Notes: generated by a model from the letters alone, not told the origin. DNA of 64,000 nucleotides from UBA11612 sp965228575 (GCA_965228575.1 CBDDHW010000065.1:4846-68845), one strand, 5' to 3'. Numbered from the stretch's first letter, positions 36,215 through 45,325 are shown. Translations and numbers: made by a program.

Positions 36215-37903
36215 TTACTCGCGCTCCGCCAAAAACTGATGAACCGAGCTGATGCACACCGAGCCTTCGCCGACGCCTGAGGCCACGCGCTTGACCGATC
36301 CGGACCGCACATCACCGACGGCAAAAATCCCCTCGACCGATGTTGCAAAGGGCGAAGTGGCTGCGGCGCCGTCCGTGGATTGCCCGGTGAGAACAAAGCC
36401 GTTTTTATCCAGCGCCACGCAATCGCCCAGCCATTTGGTATTGGGGGCCGCGCCGATCATCACAAAGACATGTTGGATATCGCGGGTTTCGGTGTCGCCC
36501 GTGTTGCGATTTTTCCAAGTCACTTTTTTGAGAATGCGATCGCCGTGCAGTTCGGTGATTTCAGTATTGGTGTGAAGTGTGATCCGTGACGACTGATCGA
36601 TACGCCGCACCAGATAATCTGACATACTCGCCGCAAGACCGTCCGCGCGGACAAATACATGCACGTGATCGGCATGACCGGACAAGAACACCGCGGCTTG
36701 GCCCGCCGAATTGCCGCCGCCGACCACGATGACCTCATGGCCAACGCAGAGTTGCCCTTCGATGGCGGTCGCTGCATAGAAGATGCCTTGGCCTTCGTAT
36801 TGGGCGTAATTTTCGAGCGGAAGTTTCCGGTAGGTGGCACCCGAGGCTAGGATGACCGCACGGCTGCGCACCCGCGCGCCGCCATGGATGGTGATTTGGA
36901 AAAGATCGCCGTTTTTGCAAATGGACTCCGCCGCGCGGGCAATGGCGTATTGTGCGCCGAACTTCTGACTTTGAATCCACGCGCGGCCCGCAAGGGCTTG
37001 GCCGGAAATGCCGGTGGGGAAGCCGAGGTAGTTTTCGATTTTCGAGCTGGTTCCCGCCTGACCGCCGGGGGCTTCTTCTTCTATGACGATGGTATCGAGA
37101 TTTTCAGAGGCCGCGTAGACCGCTGCCGATAACCCTGACGGCCCGGCGCCGACAACCGCGAGATCATAAACGTGGGCTTCGTCGAGGTCTTCGGTCAGGC
37201 CCAGCATGTCGGCGAGTTCCGCCGTCGGCGGGTTGTGAAGAACCTCGCTTCCGGGCGCGACCACGGCAGGGAGGTTGTTCATATCAATGTTGGTGGTTTG
37301 GACAAGGGTGCGCCGTTCGTCGTTGTCAGCGTTCAGCACATGAACCGGATAGCCATTGCGCACAAGAAAGCGTTGGATACGCAGACAGTCATTGGTGTTG
37401 CCATTGTCGACCAAGGTGACGCCCGCCTGATCGTGGAGCAAAAACGCCGTGCGGCGCAGAATGAAAGCGCGCATGGCGATTTCGCCGATGTCGTTTTCGG
37501 TGCTCGACATGCGCTTGAAGTCGCAGCGGGAAAGACGCACGAGTTTGCTGGGCTCGCCGGTGCGTCCGCCGACGAGAATCTTGCGGTCGTTAAACAGATC
37601 GAGCTCGCCGGTAAATTGGCTGACGCCATGGGTGGTGATGACCTTTGTTTCACCGCCGCCCAACTCTTCGTAAATCTCAATCGAGCCTTCCAGCACCAGG
37701 AAAAAGTCCGCCCGCCGATCGCCCCGCGAAAACAGAACGGTGCCTTTTTCAAGGTTCTCTATTTTACCGTAGTCGGACAGGCGCTTGATCTGATCTTCAT
37801 TGAGTTTCGGGAAGGTTTGCCGCTCGCGCTGATAGGGATCGGAGGTGCTTAAGGGATCGGCGGCGGGTTGGGTGACCTCAGGTGCGGGAGAGGGAGACGA
37901 CAT
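36215..37903 (-). CDS. cNMP-binding domain fused to thioredoxin-reductase-like flavoprotein without redox CxxC
   Basis: The 562-residue protein has a cyclic-nucleotide/Crp-type domain (about 30-150), a thioredoxin-like linker domain (about 155-230) and a TrxR-type two-dinucleotide-fold flavoprotein (about 245-560). FAD and NADPH motifs are clear (VVGAGPSGLSAA, VVGGGNSAGQAAV, GIFAVGDVR). Where thioredoxin reductase has CATC, this protein has YAATAIEG, so it cannot work by the usual dithiol relay. It may be an NADPH oxidoreductase for another carrier, regulated by a ligand of the N-terminal domain. It is monocistronic. Confidence 0.88.
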   Translation of the reverse strand: MSSPSPAPEVTQPAADPLSTSDPYQRERQTFPKLNEDQIKRLSDYGKIENLEKGTVLFSRGDRRADFFLVLEGSIEIYEELGGGETKVITTHGVSQFTGELDLFNDRKILVGGRTGEPSKLVRLSRCDFKRMSSTENDIGEIAMRAFILRRTAFLLHDQAGVTLVDNGNTNDCLRIQRFLVRNGYPVHVLNADNDERRTLVQTTNIDMNNLPAVVAPGSEVLHNPPTAELADMLGLTEDLDEAHVYDLAVVGAGPSGLSAAVYAASENLDTIVIEEEAPGGQAGTSSKIENYLGFPTGISGQALAGRAWIQSQKFGAQYAIARAAESICKNGDLFQITIHGGARVRSRAVILASGATYRKLPLENYAQYEGQGIFYAATAIEGQLCVGHEVIVVGGGNSAGQAAVFLSGHADHVHVFVRADGLAASMSDYLVRRIDQSSRITLHTNTEITELHGDRILKKVTWKNRNTGDTETRDIQHVFVMIGAAPNTKWLGDCVALDKNGFVLTGQSTDGAAATSPFATSVEGIFAVGDVRSGSVKRVASGVGEGSVCISSVHQFLAERE

Positions 37904-38066
37904 TTAGGGTCCTTATTCGGCAGGCCGTGAGGAATAAGCGCAATATATAGGGACACTGCTCGGAATATAAAGCTCGAGGCAGCGAAGCAAATCGCGGCCC
38001 CATTCTCGTCAAATTGTTGTGTACACTCGTCAGTCAGCACGTCGGCTTTTTGGTGAGGAATGCGCG

Positions 38067-39416
38067 ATGCGGGTTTTGGCTTTGCTATGTCTTGCGCTTC
38101 TGTTGTCGGGCTGCGCGTCGTCGCCGCACGATCTGCGCATGAAAGAAGCCCGCGCGTATGCGGACGAAGGGGATGTGTATCTGGCGTTCGATGCGGTCCG
38201 GGAGTCTTTGCGAAATGGCGGAGACGAACTTAAGAATGCGATGGCTCTCTTACGGCCTATCGAAAATATTCAAGACCGCCTTGCGGACGATTATGAGTCC
38301 TTTCTCCCTGATCTTGCGACGTTTGACGCAACGGCGAGGCACTATACGGACGTTACCCTGGCCGCCAGGATGGGGTTGATTGCAGATGCGCGTGCGGACG
38401 AGCTCAAAGAACAGGCTGAGGCGATTGCGCTGCGCTATACTTTAAATGGGGTGTTCGAGCCAAATTTCGAAAGCCAGTGGGATGTCTTTCCTGCTTTAGC
38501 CGCATCTCAGGATGCGATGCGTTTGATTACCGACAGGAGCCTTGATCACTTAACGATTCACGGCCCGCTGGAAGCGCACCGCCGGCCGATGCTGACGAGA
38601 ATGGTCGACTTTCATTGGCAAACGTTGGGCGAGACCGATGAGAAACGCATGGTCCACGCCGCGTTGCCGCGCATTGAATTTAGTATCGCTGAGTTGCGGG
38701 CTGATGTGCGGCGCATTGATCTCATTGAGGCGGAGCGGCGTCTCGATGAACAAATTCTCGATTTTTATGTCGGGGGCTGGAGATCTGGGCGCACCGTCGG
38801 GCTTGACGTGGCAAACATCATACAGATCGCCGACCGGTACACATTAATGCAGGCACCGCAGTATGCGGAAGTGGTCGTTAATCTCGTCGAGCTCGAATAC
38901 AGGCCTTACTCGGAAACGCGACCAACGCGCCGCATGGTTCATGACTTCTGGGTGGGAGAGCCGGAATATGAAGAGGAATGCAAGAAAAATGAATTTCGCT
39001 ACGGCGAAAACAAGGACGAATATATTTGTACCCAGGTAGAACTGCCCCAGGACGAGCGATTTTACTATGAAATCGAGGAGGGGCGGGACAGCCTCGAATG
39101 GGCGTATGAAATTCAAACGCGCTCGGAGATACGCCAGGCGGTTCGCTCGAGGATTGTTCGCGGGCGCTATGACGAGCCCTATCATCGGTGCCTGAACGGG
39201 AGAATTCGAGACACCCACGGGCACACCAGATCGACATATTCCTTTTCCGATCTCGATTACGATCAATGGCAGTTTTGTGAGGCCAGCCGGGACCGGGTTG
39301 GAATGGGGGCGTTACGAGAGCGGATGATCAATTCGATTGTATTGGAACTCAGAGGCATCTTGGCGAACGAGCACAACGAAATCAGGTATTCGGGAAATTT
39401 GAGCCTGAGCCCTTAG
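38067..39416 (+). CDS. Large lipoprotein of unknown function
   Basis: ATG 38067 (TGAGGAA upstream) opens 449 codons; the N-terminus is a lipoprotein signal (LLCLALLLSGCASS) with the lipobox Cys near residue 17. The rest is mostly helical at first (TPR-like, ARAYADEGDVYLAFDAVRES), then mixed, with several conserved-looking Cys late (YEEECKKNEFRYG, YICTQVELP, QFCEASRD). I recognise no family. It would sit in the outer or inner membrane facing the periplasm. It precedes the CHASE kinase operon by 323 bp on the same strand. Confidence 0.7.
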   Translation: MRVLALLCLALLLSGCASSPHDLRMKEARAYADEGDVYLAFDAVRESLRNGGDELKNAMALLRPIENIQDRLADDYESFLPDLATFDATARHYTDVTLAARMGLIADARADELKEQAEAIALRYTLNGVFEPNFESQWDVFPALAASQDAMRLITDRSLDHLTIHGPLEAHRRPMLTRMVDFHWQTLGETDEKRMVHAALPRIEFSIAELRADVRRIDLIEAERRLDEQILDFYVGGWRSGRTVGLDVANIIQIADRYTLMQAPQYAEVVVNLVELEYRPYSETRPTRRMVHDFWVGEPEYEEECKKNEFRYGENKDEYICTQVELPQDERFYYEIEEGRDSLEWAYEIQTRSEIRQAVRSRIVRGRYDEPYHRCLNGRIRDTHGHTRSTYSFSDLDYDQWQFCEASRDRVGMGALRERMINSIVLELRGILANEHNEIRYSGNLSLSP

Positions 39417-39444
39417 TGTCGGCGCGACATGCTCTAAGGTTGTA

Positions 39445-39462
39445 TCAAATGATATCATTTGA
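39445..39462. promoter_or_regulatory. 18-bp perfect palindrome, candidate operator
   Basis: TCAAATGATATCATTTGA is a perfect dyad with no spacer, in the gap before the CHASE kinase gene. Perfect 18-bp AT-rich palindromes are rare by chance and suit a dimeric helix-turn-helix regulator such as MarR or GntR types. The regulator is unknown and no regulator gene lies beside it. Confidence 0.5.
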
Positions 39463-39539
39463 ACCAAAGCGCTCAAAAATGGCGTTATCTGAGTGACTTT
39501 CAGCAAAAAATAAACATTTTTGTCGAAACTACATTGCGG

Positions 39540-39558
39540 GAATCATATACTTAGATTC
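39540..39558. promoter_or_regulatory. Pair of GANTC sites upstream of the kinase operon
   Basis: GAATC at 39540-39544 and GATTC at 39554-39558 are 14 bp apart in the promoter region. GANTC is the target of CcrM methylation in alphaproteobacteria and pairs of sites mark many GcrA-controlled promoters. Chance occurrence is quite possible. Confidence 0.25.
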
Positions 39559-39739
39559 GCGTAAAAGTATGGGTACGAAGAAGACCCTTCAAATTCTATG
39601 GTCAATGGAACTCGTCGGTAGAGGGTTGTAACGGCTTACTACTGATCGGAGTTCAAATGAAACGTGATGTTTCACCATCGCGTGTCATCCACCTTGAGGG
39701 TTCGGTCCTGCACTCTCGCGTTTTGCGCGGGAGGAATTG

Positions 39740-42700
39740 GTGATTCAGCCCTTGGAAAATTTGCCGGTCATTCGGATCGTCATGGTGGCGGCCGCCATCG
39801 GACTCGCTTTGAGCGGGTTTGCCGCGTGGCAGGTTCAGTCCGACAATGAATTGGAAGCCCAGGCGGCCGTCGCCGAAGCGACCGAACGCACCTCTCGGAC
39901 CCTCACGGCGCGGATGCGGGTTTATCAATACGGGCTGCGCGGGGTTCGCGGCGCGGTTTTAACTTCCGGCGAGCAATTGCTCAATAATGACCTGTTTAGC
40001 CTCTATTCGGCGACGCGTGACATTGCCATGGAATTTCCCGGCGCGCGCGGATTTGGATACATCGAGCGTGTGCCTCGAGCGCAAGAACAAAGTTTTCTTG
40101 AAGAGGTCTGGAACGAGGGGCGGCCAGATTTCGAAATTCGCGAAATAGAACCGCACGACGGTGAACGTTATATTGTTCGATTTATCGAACCGGTTGAGCG
40201 TAACCCCTCAGCAATCGGATTGGATATTGCTTCAGACCCCGCCCGGCGGGCGTCCGCCAACACCGCAACGCGGACCGGTCAGTCGACACTGACTGCACCA
40301 ATATCGTCTCAACTAGAAGATGGGACTCAAGTAAAAATTCTCATCATTTTACTTCCGGTATATGCGGGCGCGGTAACACCCACGGTGGAGGCACAGCGGG
40401 CAAAGGCGGTACTTGGTTGGAGTTATGTACCGTTGATCGCGAGCGAGGTCGTGGAGACCCTAAATTTCAACACGGACTGGTTTCATTTCAGATTGATCGA
40501 TGTGACCACGCCTGAGGCTGAAGACGTTTTATATGATTCGAGTGAGAGTTATCCTCCTACCGAACATCTTTTTACGCACGGGATAGAGCGCTCCATATTT
40601 GGCCGCCGGTGGCGACTTGAACAGAGCGCATATCCGGCGTTTATTGATAGCCTAAATCACACAAGCCCGTTTGTGGTGTTCCTGTGGGGGAGCCTGTTGA
40701 CCCTGGTCTCGTCTGCGCTTGCCGGAACACTGAGCGCCAACATTGAACGCAAAAAACGCGATGAGACCGAGCAAACGATAACCGAAGTTTTGCAATCGGC
40801 GCCCGACGCCATGATCGTGATTGACCAAAGCGGTAGAATCATACTGGTCAACGCACGGGCCGCGGAGCTCTTCGAATATTCACAAAGTACGCTGGTGGGG
40901 ATGAGAATTGAACGGCTGATGCCTCAGCGGTTTGGTGCGCGCCACATCGAACACCGGGCTAAATACTTCGCTGAGCCGTCCTCGCGCGCGATGGGACGAG
41001 ACATGGAATTGTTCGCCCGCACCAAGACCGGTCGTGAAGTGCCTATTGAAGTGAGTTTGAGCACCATCGATGTCGAGGCCGGCGCGCTCGCGTGTGCGGT
41101 GATCCGCGATATTTCCGAGCGGAAAAAAATTCAGCAAGAGTTGCAGGCGGCGCAAGTTGCGAAACAGGCGAATGCAGCGAAGTCGGACTTCTTGGCGAGC
41201 ATGAGCCACGAGATTCGCACCCCTTTAAACGGCGTGGTTGGCAATCTCGAGTTGTTGGCGAACACTGAATTAGACCCGGAGCAGTTTGAGTATATCGATA
41301 GCGCCGAGAAGGCGGCAAAGTCTCTCTTGGTTCTTATCGGCAATATTCTTGATTTCTCAAAAATAGAAGCAGGCAAACTCAGCGTTGAAATGGGCGAGGT
41401 CAATCTCGCGAGTTTGCTCGACGAAGCGGTAAATGTCTTGCAGAGCCGCGCGCGGCAATCGGGCGTTTTCGTAACCTACTCTGTCGGAGCGGACGTCCCT
41501 AAACTCGTGCGCGGAGATCCAACGCGGGTGCGTCAGATTCTGCTCAACCTCATTGGCAATGCGGTAAAGTTTACATCGGAAGGAGGAATCCACGCGCGCG
41601 TGACCACTGGAGATTGGGACCAGGACGTCACCGAGATCCGGTTTGTCATACATGATTCCGGTCAGGGCTTTGCTCAAGCGACAGCAGATCGATTATTTCA
41701 GCCCTATGATCAAGGTGGGCTGCACAACCGAATGGAGGGAACAGGACTTGGGCTTTCCATCTGCAAGAACCTCACGGAACTTTTCGGCGGAACGATCGGA
41801 TGCGAGGGCAAAGACGGAGAGGGCGCGAGCTTTTGGATAAACATTCCAGCCGCTGTAATCGAACCTGCACCCACGCCAACCAAAGTCGATTTATCGAAAA
41901 CTGCAGTGCTGATCGTTGGAGACAGAAACGACGCAGGCGTTCGGTTGTCGGATTATTTTCGCAGTCGTGGGGCGAGCGTTGACGCTGTACCCGATGTAAC
42001 GGCAGCTCTCGACCTTTTGGTAAATCGACGTTCGACCTACAAAGCCTGCGTCGTGATTCGCAATGGAGGAGATACACAAAATTTGGTCAAAGTCGCGCAG
42101 GCCATGCGTAAAAAACATGTCGCGCCAATTCTCATTCAAGAAGAAATTTCCGATGAAATTTGGAGACGGTGTTTGCGGTTGGGCTTTGGAGTTTTGATGT
42201 CGCCGGACGCCACGCCGGAAGAGCTCGATCGAAATATTCTAAACTTTTTAGGTCAAGCGCCAGCGCGCCAATTTTCTGCAAAACCTCGAGCTCACGAGAG
42301 TACGTATCCTATTTTTAACAACAAACATGTGCTCGTGCTGGAAGACCGTTTGGTGAATCAGACAATCATCATGAAGCAGCTAAAGAGATTCGGTCTTCGA
42401 GCTACATTGTGCATCAACGGCCTTAAGGGGCTCGAAAGGGTTGGCAGCGAAAAATTTGACTTAATTTTTTGCGACTGCTCCATGCCGGAAATGGATGGTT
42501 TCGAATTCACGCGTGAGTTTCGCCGTCGCGAACAAACCAAGGACGGAAGTACGCGGCGAACACCTATTATTGCTTTAACGGCGAACGCGTTTCGTGAAGA
42601 CGCGGAGAAATGTTTTGCGGTTGGAATGGACGACTTCATTAGCAAACCTGTTTCTTTAGACCGATTAAGTGCGGTGCTGACAAAATGGTTGAGTGGGACC

Positions 42701-43108
42701 GACGGTGAATCTGCGGAAGACACTCCGGACGAGAGCTCCGAGTCACTGGATACGGAATCGTTAGATACGCCTATTGATTTGGACGCACTCGCCGAGATTA
42801 TGGGAACAGATGATCATGACACCTTATGGGATTTGCTGGAGGACTTTGCGAGCGTCGCGCGGGTGTCGCTCGCTTCCCTGGCTCAAGAGATCGCAGCCGG
42901 TGACGCAGAAAAAATTCGAGCAGCCGCGCACGGTGCGAAAGGAGAAGCCCGGAGCGCAGCGGCAGTACAACTCGCGGATATTTACGAACAGATCGAAAAG
43001 CAATCCGGCGACCTTGAAGAAGTTAATAATCTTTTTGCGCATGCATCCGATGAAGTTGGACACGTCGAAGCATTCATAACCGACAGTGGCGTGGAGGGAA
43101 TATCATGA
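39740..43108 (+). CDS. CHASE-domain hybrid sensor histidine kinase (PAS-HisKA-HATPase-REC-REC-HPt)
   Basis: This 1122-residue inner-membrane kinase has two membrane helices (about 12-30 and 305-325) bounding a periplasmic CHASE domain (ARGFGYIERVPRAQEQ). A PAS domain (about 335-455), HisKA (LASMSHEIRTPLNGVVGN near 490), an ATPase domain with NLIGNAVKFT and GTGLGLSIC, two receivers and an HPt module (AAAHGAKGEARS) follow. The first receiver is degenerate: it lacks the phospho-acceptor Asp (ACVVIRNGGD). The second is intact (LIFCDCSMPEMDG). GTG 39740 has the better ribosome-binding-site spacing; TTG 39737 is also in frame. The stop overlaps the next receiver gene (ATGA). The CHASE ligand is unknown. 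Confidence 0.93.
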   Translation: MIQPLENLPVIRIVMVAAAIGLALSGFAAWQVQSDNELEAQAAVAEATERTSRTLTARMRVYQYGLRGVRGAVLTSGEQLLNNDLFSLYSATRDIAMEFPGARGFGYIERVPRAQEQSFLEEVWNEGRPDFEIREIEPHDGERYIVRFIEPVERNPSAIGLDIASDPARRASANTATRTGQSTLTAPISSQLEDGTQVKILIILLPVYAGAVTPTVEAQRAKAVLGWSYVPLIASEVVETLNFNTDWFHFRLIDVTTPEAEDVLYDSSESYPPTEHLFTHGIERSIFGRRWRLEQSAYPAFIDSLNHTSPFVVFLWGSLLTLVSSALAGTLSANIERKKRDETEQTITEVLQSAPDAMIVIDQSGRIILVNARAAELFEYSQSTLVGMRIERLMPQRFGARHIEHRAKYFAEPSSRAMGRDMELFARTKTGREVPIEVSLSTIDVEAGALACAVIRDISERKKIQQELQAAQVAKQANAAKSDFLASMSHEIRTPLNGVVGNLELLANTELDPEQFEYIDSAEKAAKSLLVLIGNILDFSKIEAGKLSVEMGEVNLASLLDEAVNVLQSRARQSGVFVTYSVGADVPKLVRGDPTRVRQILLNLIGNAVKFTSEGGIHARVTTGDWDQDVTEIRFVIHDSGQGFAQATADRLFQPYDQGGLHNRMEGTGLGLSICKNLTELFGGTIGCEGKDGEGASFWINIPAAVIEPAPTPTKVDLSKTAVLIVGDRNDAGVRLSDYFRSRGASVDAVPDVTAALDLLVNRRSTYKACVVIRNGGDTQNLVKVAQAMRKKHVAPILIQEEISDEIWRRCLRLGFGVLMSPDATPEELDRNILNFLGQAPARQFSAKPRAHESTYPIFNNKHVLVLEDRLVNQTIIMKQLKRFGLRATLCINGLKGLERVGSEKFDLIFCDCSMPEMDGFEFTREFRRREQTKDGSTRRTPIIALTANAFREDAEKCFAVGMDDFISKPVSLDRLSAVLTKWLSGTDGESAEDTPDESSESLDTESLDTPIDLDALAEIMGTDDHDTLWDLLEDFASVARVSLASLAQEIAAGDAEKIRAAAHGAKGEARSAAAVQLADIYEQIEKQSGDLEEVNNLFAHASDEVGHVEAFITDSGVEGIS

Positions 43109-43923
43109 CCACGCAGGTATCCGCGGATTTTTCAAAATACTGCTTTTTAATTGCCGATGACAAACCATTCATCCGATCAATGGTTCAAAGCATGCTGGTG
43201 CGATGTCAGGTGCAAAAAATCAAATATGCGTCAAGCGGTGCCGCTGCATTGAATATATTGAGGGAAAAACGCGGAGAGATAGATTGTGTGCTTTGCGATT
43301 GGAACATGGAGCCTATGGACGGTTTGACGTTTTTGCGAACGGTCCGCTCGGGTGAAGTGCCGCGTATTTCTCGAAGTTTACGCATCATCATGCTGACAGC
43401 TCACGCGACTGAAGACATCGTCCACAAGGCAATGAGTTTGGATGCAAACGGGTATTTAGTGAAACCCGTTTCAATGGAAAAACTTGTAAAAGCGATTGAG
43501 AAAGCGTTCGCGACAACAATTAACCTGAAGTCACCAGAAAAATATCTAAGTACCGGAACGGTAGAGCTCCCCAACACGGTCACCTCACCGGTGACGCGGG
43601 GTTCACCTTGGGTCCTGAGATCGCAGATGCGTGCTCAAACCCAAGAGGAAGTTCGAGAACGCATAGATACTGTTCAGGAGGAAGCGGAAAAGCAACGTCA
43701 ACAGCAGGTGAACGAAACGCGGGCAATCATCAACAAAGAACAAGTCCCTATACGCGATGCCAAACCCGACCAACTTTTGGCCGAAGATGTTGTCACGGAA
43801 GACGGGACACTATTGGTTGCGGCGGGTACGGTATTAAGAAGTGGGTTGCTGAAAAGGTTACAGGAACTTGCTGGTGAGGACGTTGAAAAATTCGTCGTAA
43901 CAATCGGCGAATTTGAAACATAA
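43105..43923 (+). CDS. Receiver-domain protein with C-terminal coiled coil and small terminal module
   Basis: The 272-residue protein has an N-terminal receiver (IADDKPFIRSMV; phospho-Asp in VLCDWNMEPMDG; Thr in IIMLTAH; Lys in YLVKPVS). A charged coiled coil spans about 175-220 (EEVRERIDTVQEEAEKQRQ). The C-terminal 50 residues (AEDVVTEDGTLLVAAGTVLR) resemble the short beta-rich element seen next to HD-GYP domains. There is no DNA-binding domain. It is translationally coupled to the kinase gene and is the obvious phospho-target of its HPt. Output is unknown, perhaps protein-protein interaction. Confidence 0.85.
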   Translation: MTTQVSADFSKYCFLIADDKPFIRSMVQSMLVRCQVQKIKYASSGAAALNILREKRGEIDCVLCDWNMEPMDGLTFLRTVRSGEVPRISRSLRIIMLTAHATEDIVHKAMSLDANGYLVKPVSMEKLVKAIEKAFATTINLKSPEKYLSTGTVELPNTVTSPVTRGSPWVLRSQMRAQTQEEVRERIDTVQEEAEKQRQQQVNETRAIINKEQVPIRDAKPDQLLAEDVVTEDGTLLVAAGTVLRSGLLKRLQELAGEDVEKFVVTIGEFET

Positions 43924-43966
43924 GAACGTACGGTAGTTAGGTTTGCGACTTCTAAGGGTATGGTAG

Positions 43967-45166
43967 ATGGATACAATTGTTAGAGCTCTTACAGTATTGA
44001 TCGTTGACGATAGTTCCTTCTCGCGCGGTGTTGCCCGGCGCGTGCTGGACGGTCTCGGAATCTCGGGAGTCCATGAAGCCGAAAATGGGCGTAAAGCTAT
44101 TGAATGGCTTAGTCACTCGAATAACGCCGTAGATGTGGTTTTTTGCGATCTCCTTATGCCCGATATGGATGGTGTAGAGTTTTTACGTCACGCCGCGGAA
44201 CTGCCGCGCAAACCGATTATAGTTTTTGTAAGTGGCGCTGGCTCATCGCTACTAAATACAGCGGAAGATACAGCGCGCGCGCGACAATTGCGTGTGCTGG
44301 GAGTCATCGAGAAACCCCTGACTCCCGCAGAAGTTCAGCGCGTCTTGGGCCGGTTCGACGCCGTTTCGCAAAAACCGCCGGTGGTGCTTGAAGAGAGCGG
44401 ACCGCAGATCACACCGGACGATATAGACAAGGCCTTAGAAGAAGATGAATTTGTCTTGCACTTTCAGCCAAAGGTTTCGATGCAGACGGAGAAACTTGTT
44501 GGTCTTGAGGCGTTGGTGCGTTGGACTCACGGTGAACACGGTGTCATATCGCCGGGCTCGTTTATTCCCTTGGCCGAGGAAAGCGGAAAGATTGCCGATC
44601 TTACTGATCGGATAACAATGTTGGCTTTGAAACAGTCCGGCGAGTGGACAGACGCGGGATTGGAGACGAAACTCAGCATCAACCTCTCGGCCTACATGCT
44701 GGTTGATTTAGCCTTGCCTGACCGATTGGAGGCAGAGGCCAAAAGACTCAATATCGATCCGCAACAAATTGTACTCGAGGTGACGGAGACTGGGTTGTTT
44801 CAAGATGCCGCCAATACATTAGAGATATTGGCGCGGCTACATATGAAAGGTTTCCCTCTGTCCATTGACGATTTCGGGACTGGTTATTCTTCTATGGCGC
44901 AATTGCGCCGAATTCCCTTCAGCGAAATGAAAATTGACCGTGCTTTTGTCCATGACGTGACGGCACACCCCAAATCCCGAGCGATTCTGGAATCAAGCGC
45001 TGCGCTGGGACATCGATTAAACATGACGGTGGTCGCAGAAGGCGTGGAAACCCAAGGCGATTGGGACGAACTCGCGGCAGCCAATATTGATGTGGTTCAG
45101 GGGTTTTACGTCGCCAAGCCGATGCCCGGCGCAAAAGTTACCTCCTGGGTGTCGTCGCGGTCTTAA
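43967..45166 (+). CDS. Receiver-EAL c-di-GMP phosphodiesterase
   Basis: The 399-residue protein joins a receiver (LIVDDSSFSRGVA; Asp in VFCDLLMPDMDG; Lys in VIEKPLTP) to an EAL domain from about 150. Catalytic residues look complete: LEALVRW, SINLSAYM, VLEVTETG, SIDDFGTGYSS, MKIDRAFV, AEGVETQGDW and VQGFYVAKPMP. It should hydrolyse c-di-GMP when phosphorylated. It is 43 bp after the receiver protein in the kinase operon, so the circuit probably links the CHASE signal to c-di-GMP levels. That link is inferred. Confidence 0.93.
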   Translation: MDTIVRALTVLIVDDSSFSRGVARRVLDGLGISGVHEAENGRKAIEWLSHSNNAVDVVFCDLLMPDMDGVEFLRHAAELPRKPIIVFVSGAGSSLLNTAEDTARARQLRVLGVIEKPLTPAEVQRVLGRFDAVSQKPPVVLEESGPQITPDDIDKALEEDEFVLHFQPKVSMQTEKLVGLEALVRWTHGEHGVISPGSFIPLAEESGKIADLTDRITMLALKQSGEWTDAGLETKLSINLSAYMLVDLALPDRLEAEAKRLNIDPQQIVLEVTETGLFQDAANTLEILARLHMKGFPLSIDDFGTGYSSMAQLRRIPFSEMKIDRAFVHDVTAHPKSRAILESSAALGHRLNMTVVAEGVETQGDWDELAAANIDVVQGFYVAKPMPGAKVTSWVSSRS

Positions 45167-45178
45167 TCCAGTTTTGAA

Positions 45179-45199
45179 AAATTTCCGGCTAGGAAATTT
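45179..45199. repeat. Inverted repeat after the EAL gene
   Basis: AAATTTCC and GGAAATTT face each other with a 5-bp spacer, 13 bp after the EAL-gene stop. No T-run follows. It may be a weak terminator, a processing hairpin or an operator for sbtA. Confidence 0.35.
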
Positions 45200-45325
45200 C
45201 CCGGCCGAAGTGGCTATGACCACAATGGCGATTGCCAGTCTAAGGCCCATGGAGGTCTTACCGGACAACCCGCGATGCGCGACGTCGCTCTCAGCTTGAA
45301 TTACGGGAGCAAAACGCTACAGTCA

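Larger units (their letters stand above)
39417..39739. other. 323-bp intergenic region upstream of the sensor-kinase operon
   Basis: No gene is evident. The region holds an 18-bp perfect palindrome at 39445-39462 and two GANTC sites (39540-39544 and 39554-39558), listed separately. A GGGAGGA ribosome-binding site precedes the GTG at 39740. It must contain the promoter of the kinase operon; no reliable -35/-10 pair could be assigned. Confidence 0.55.
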
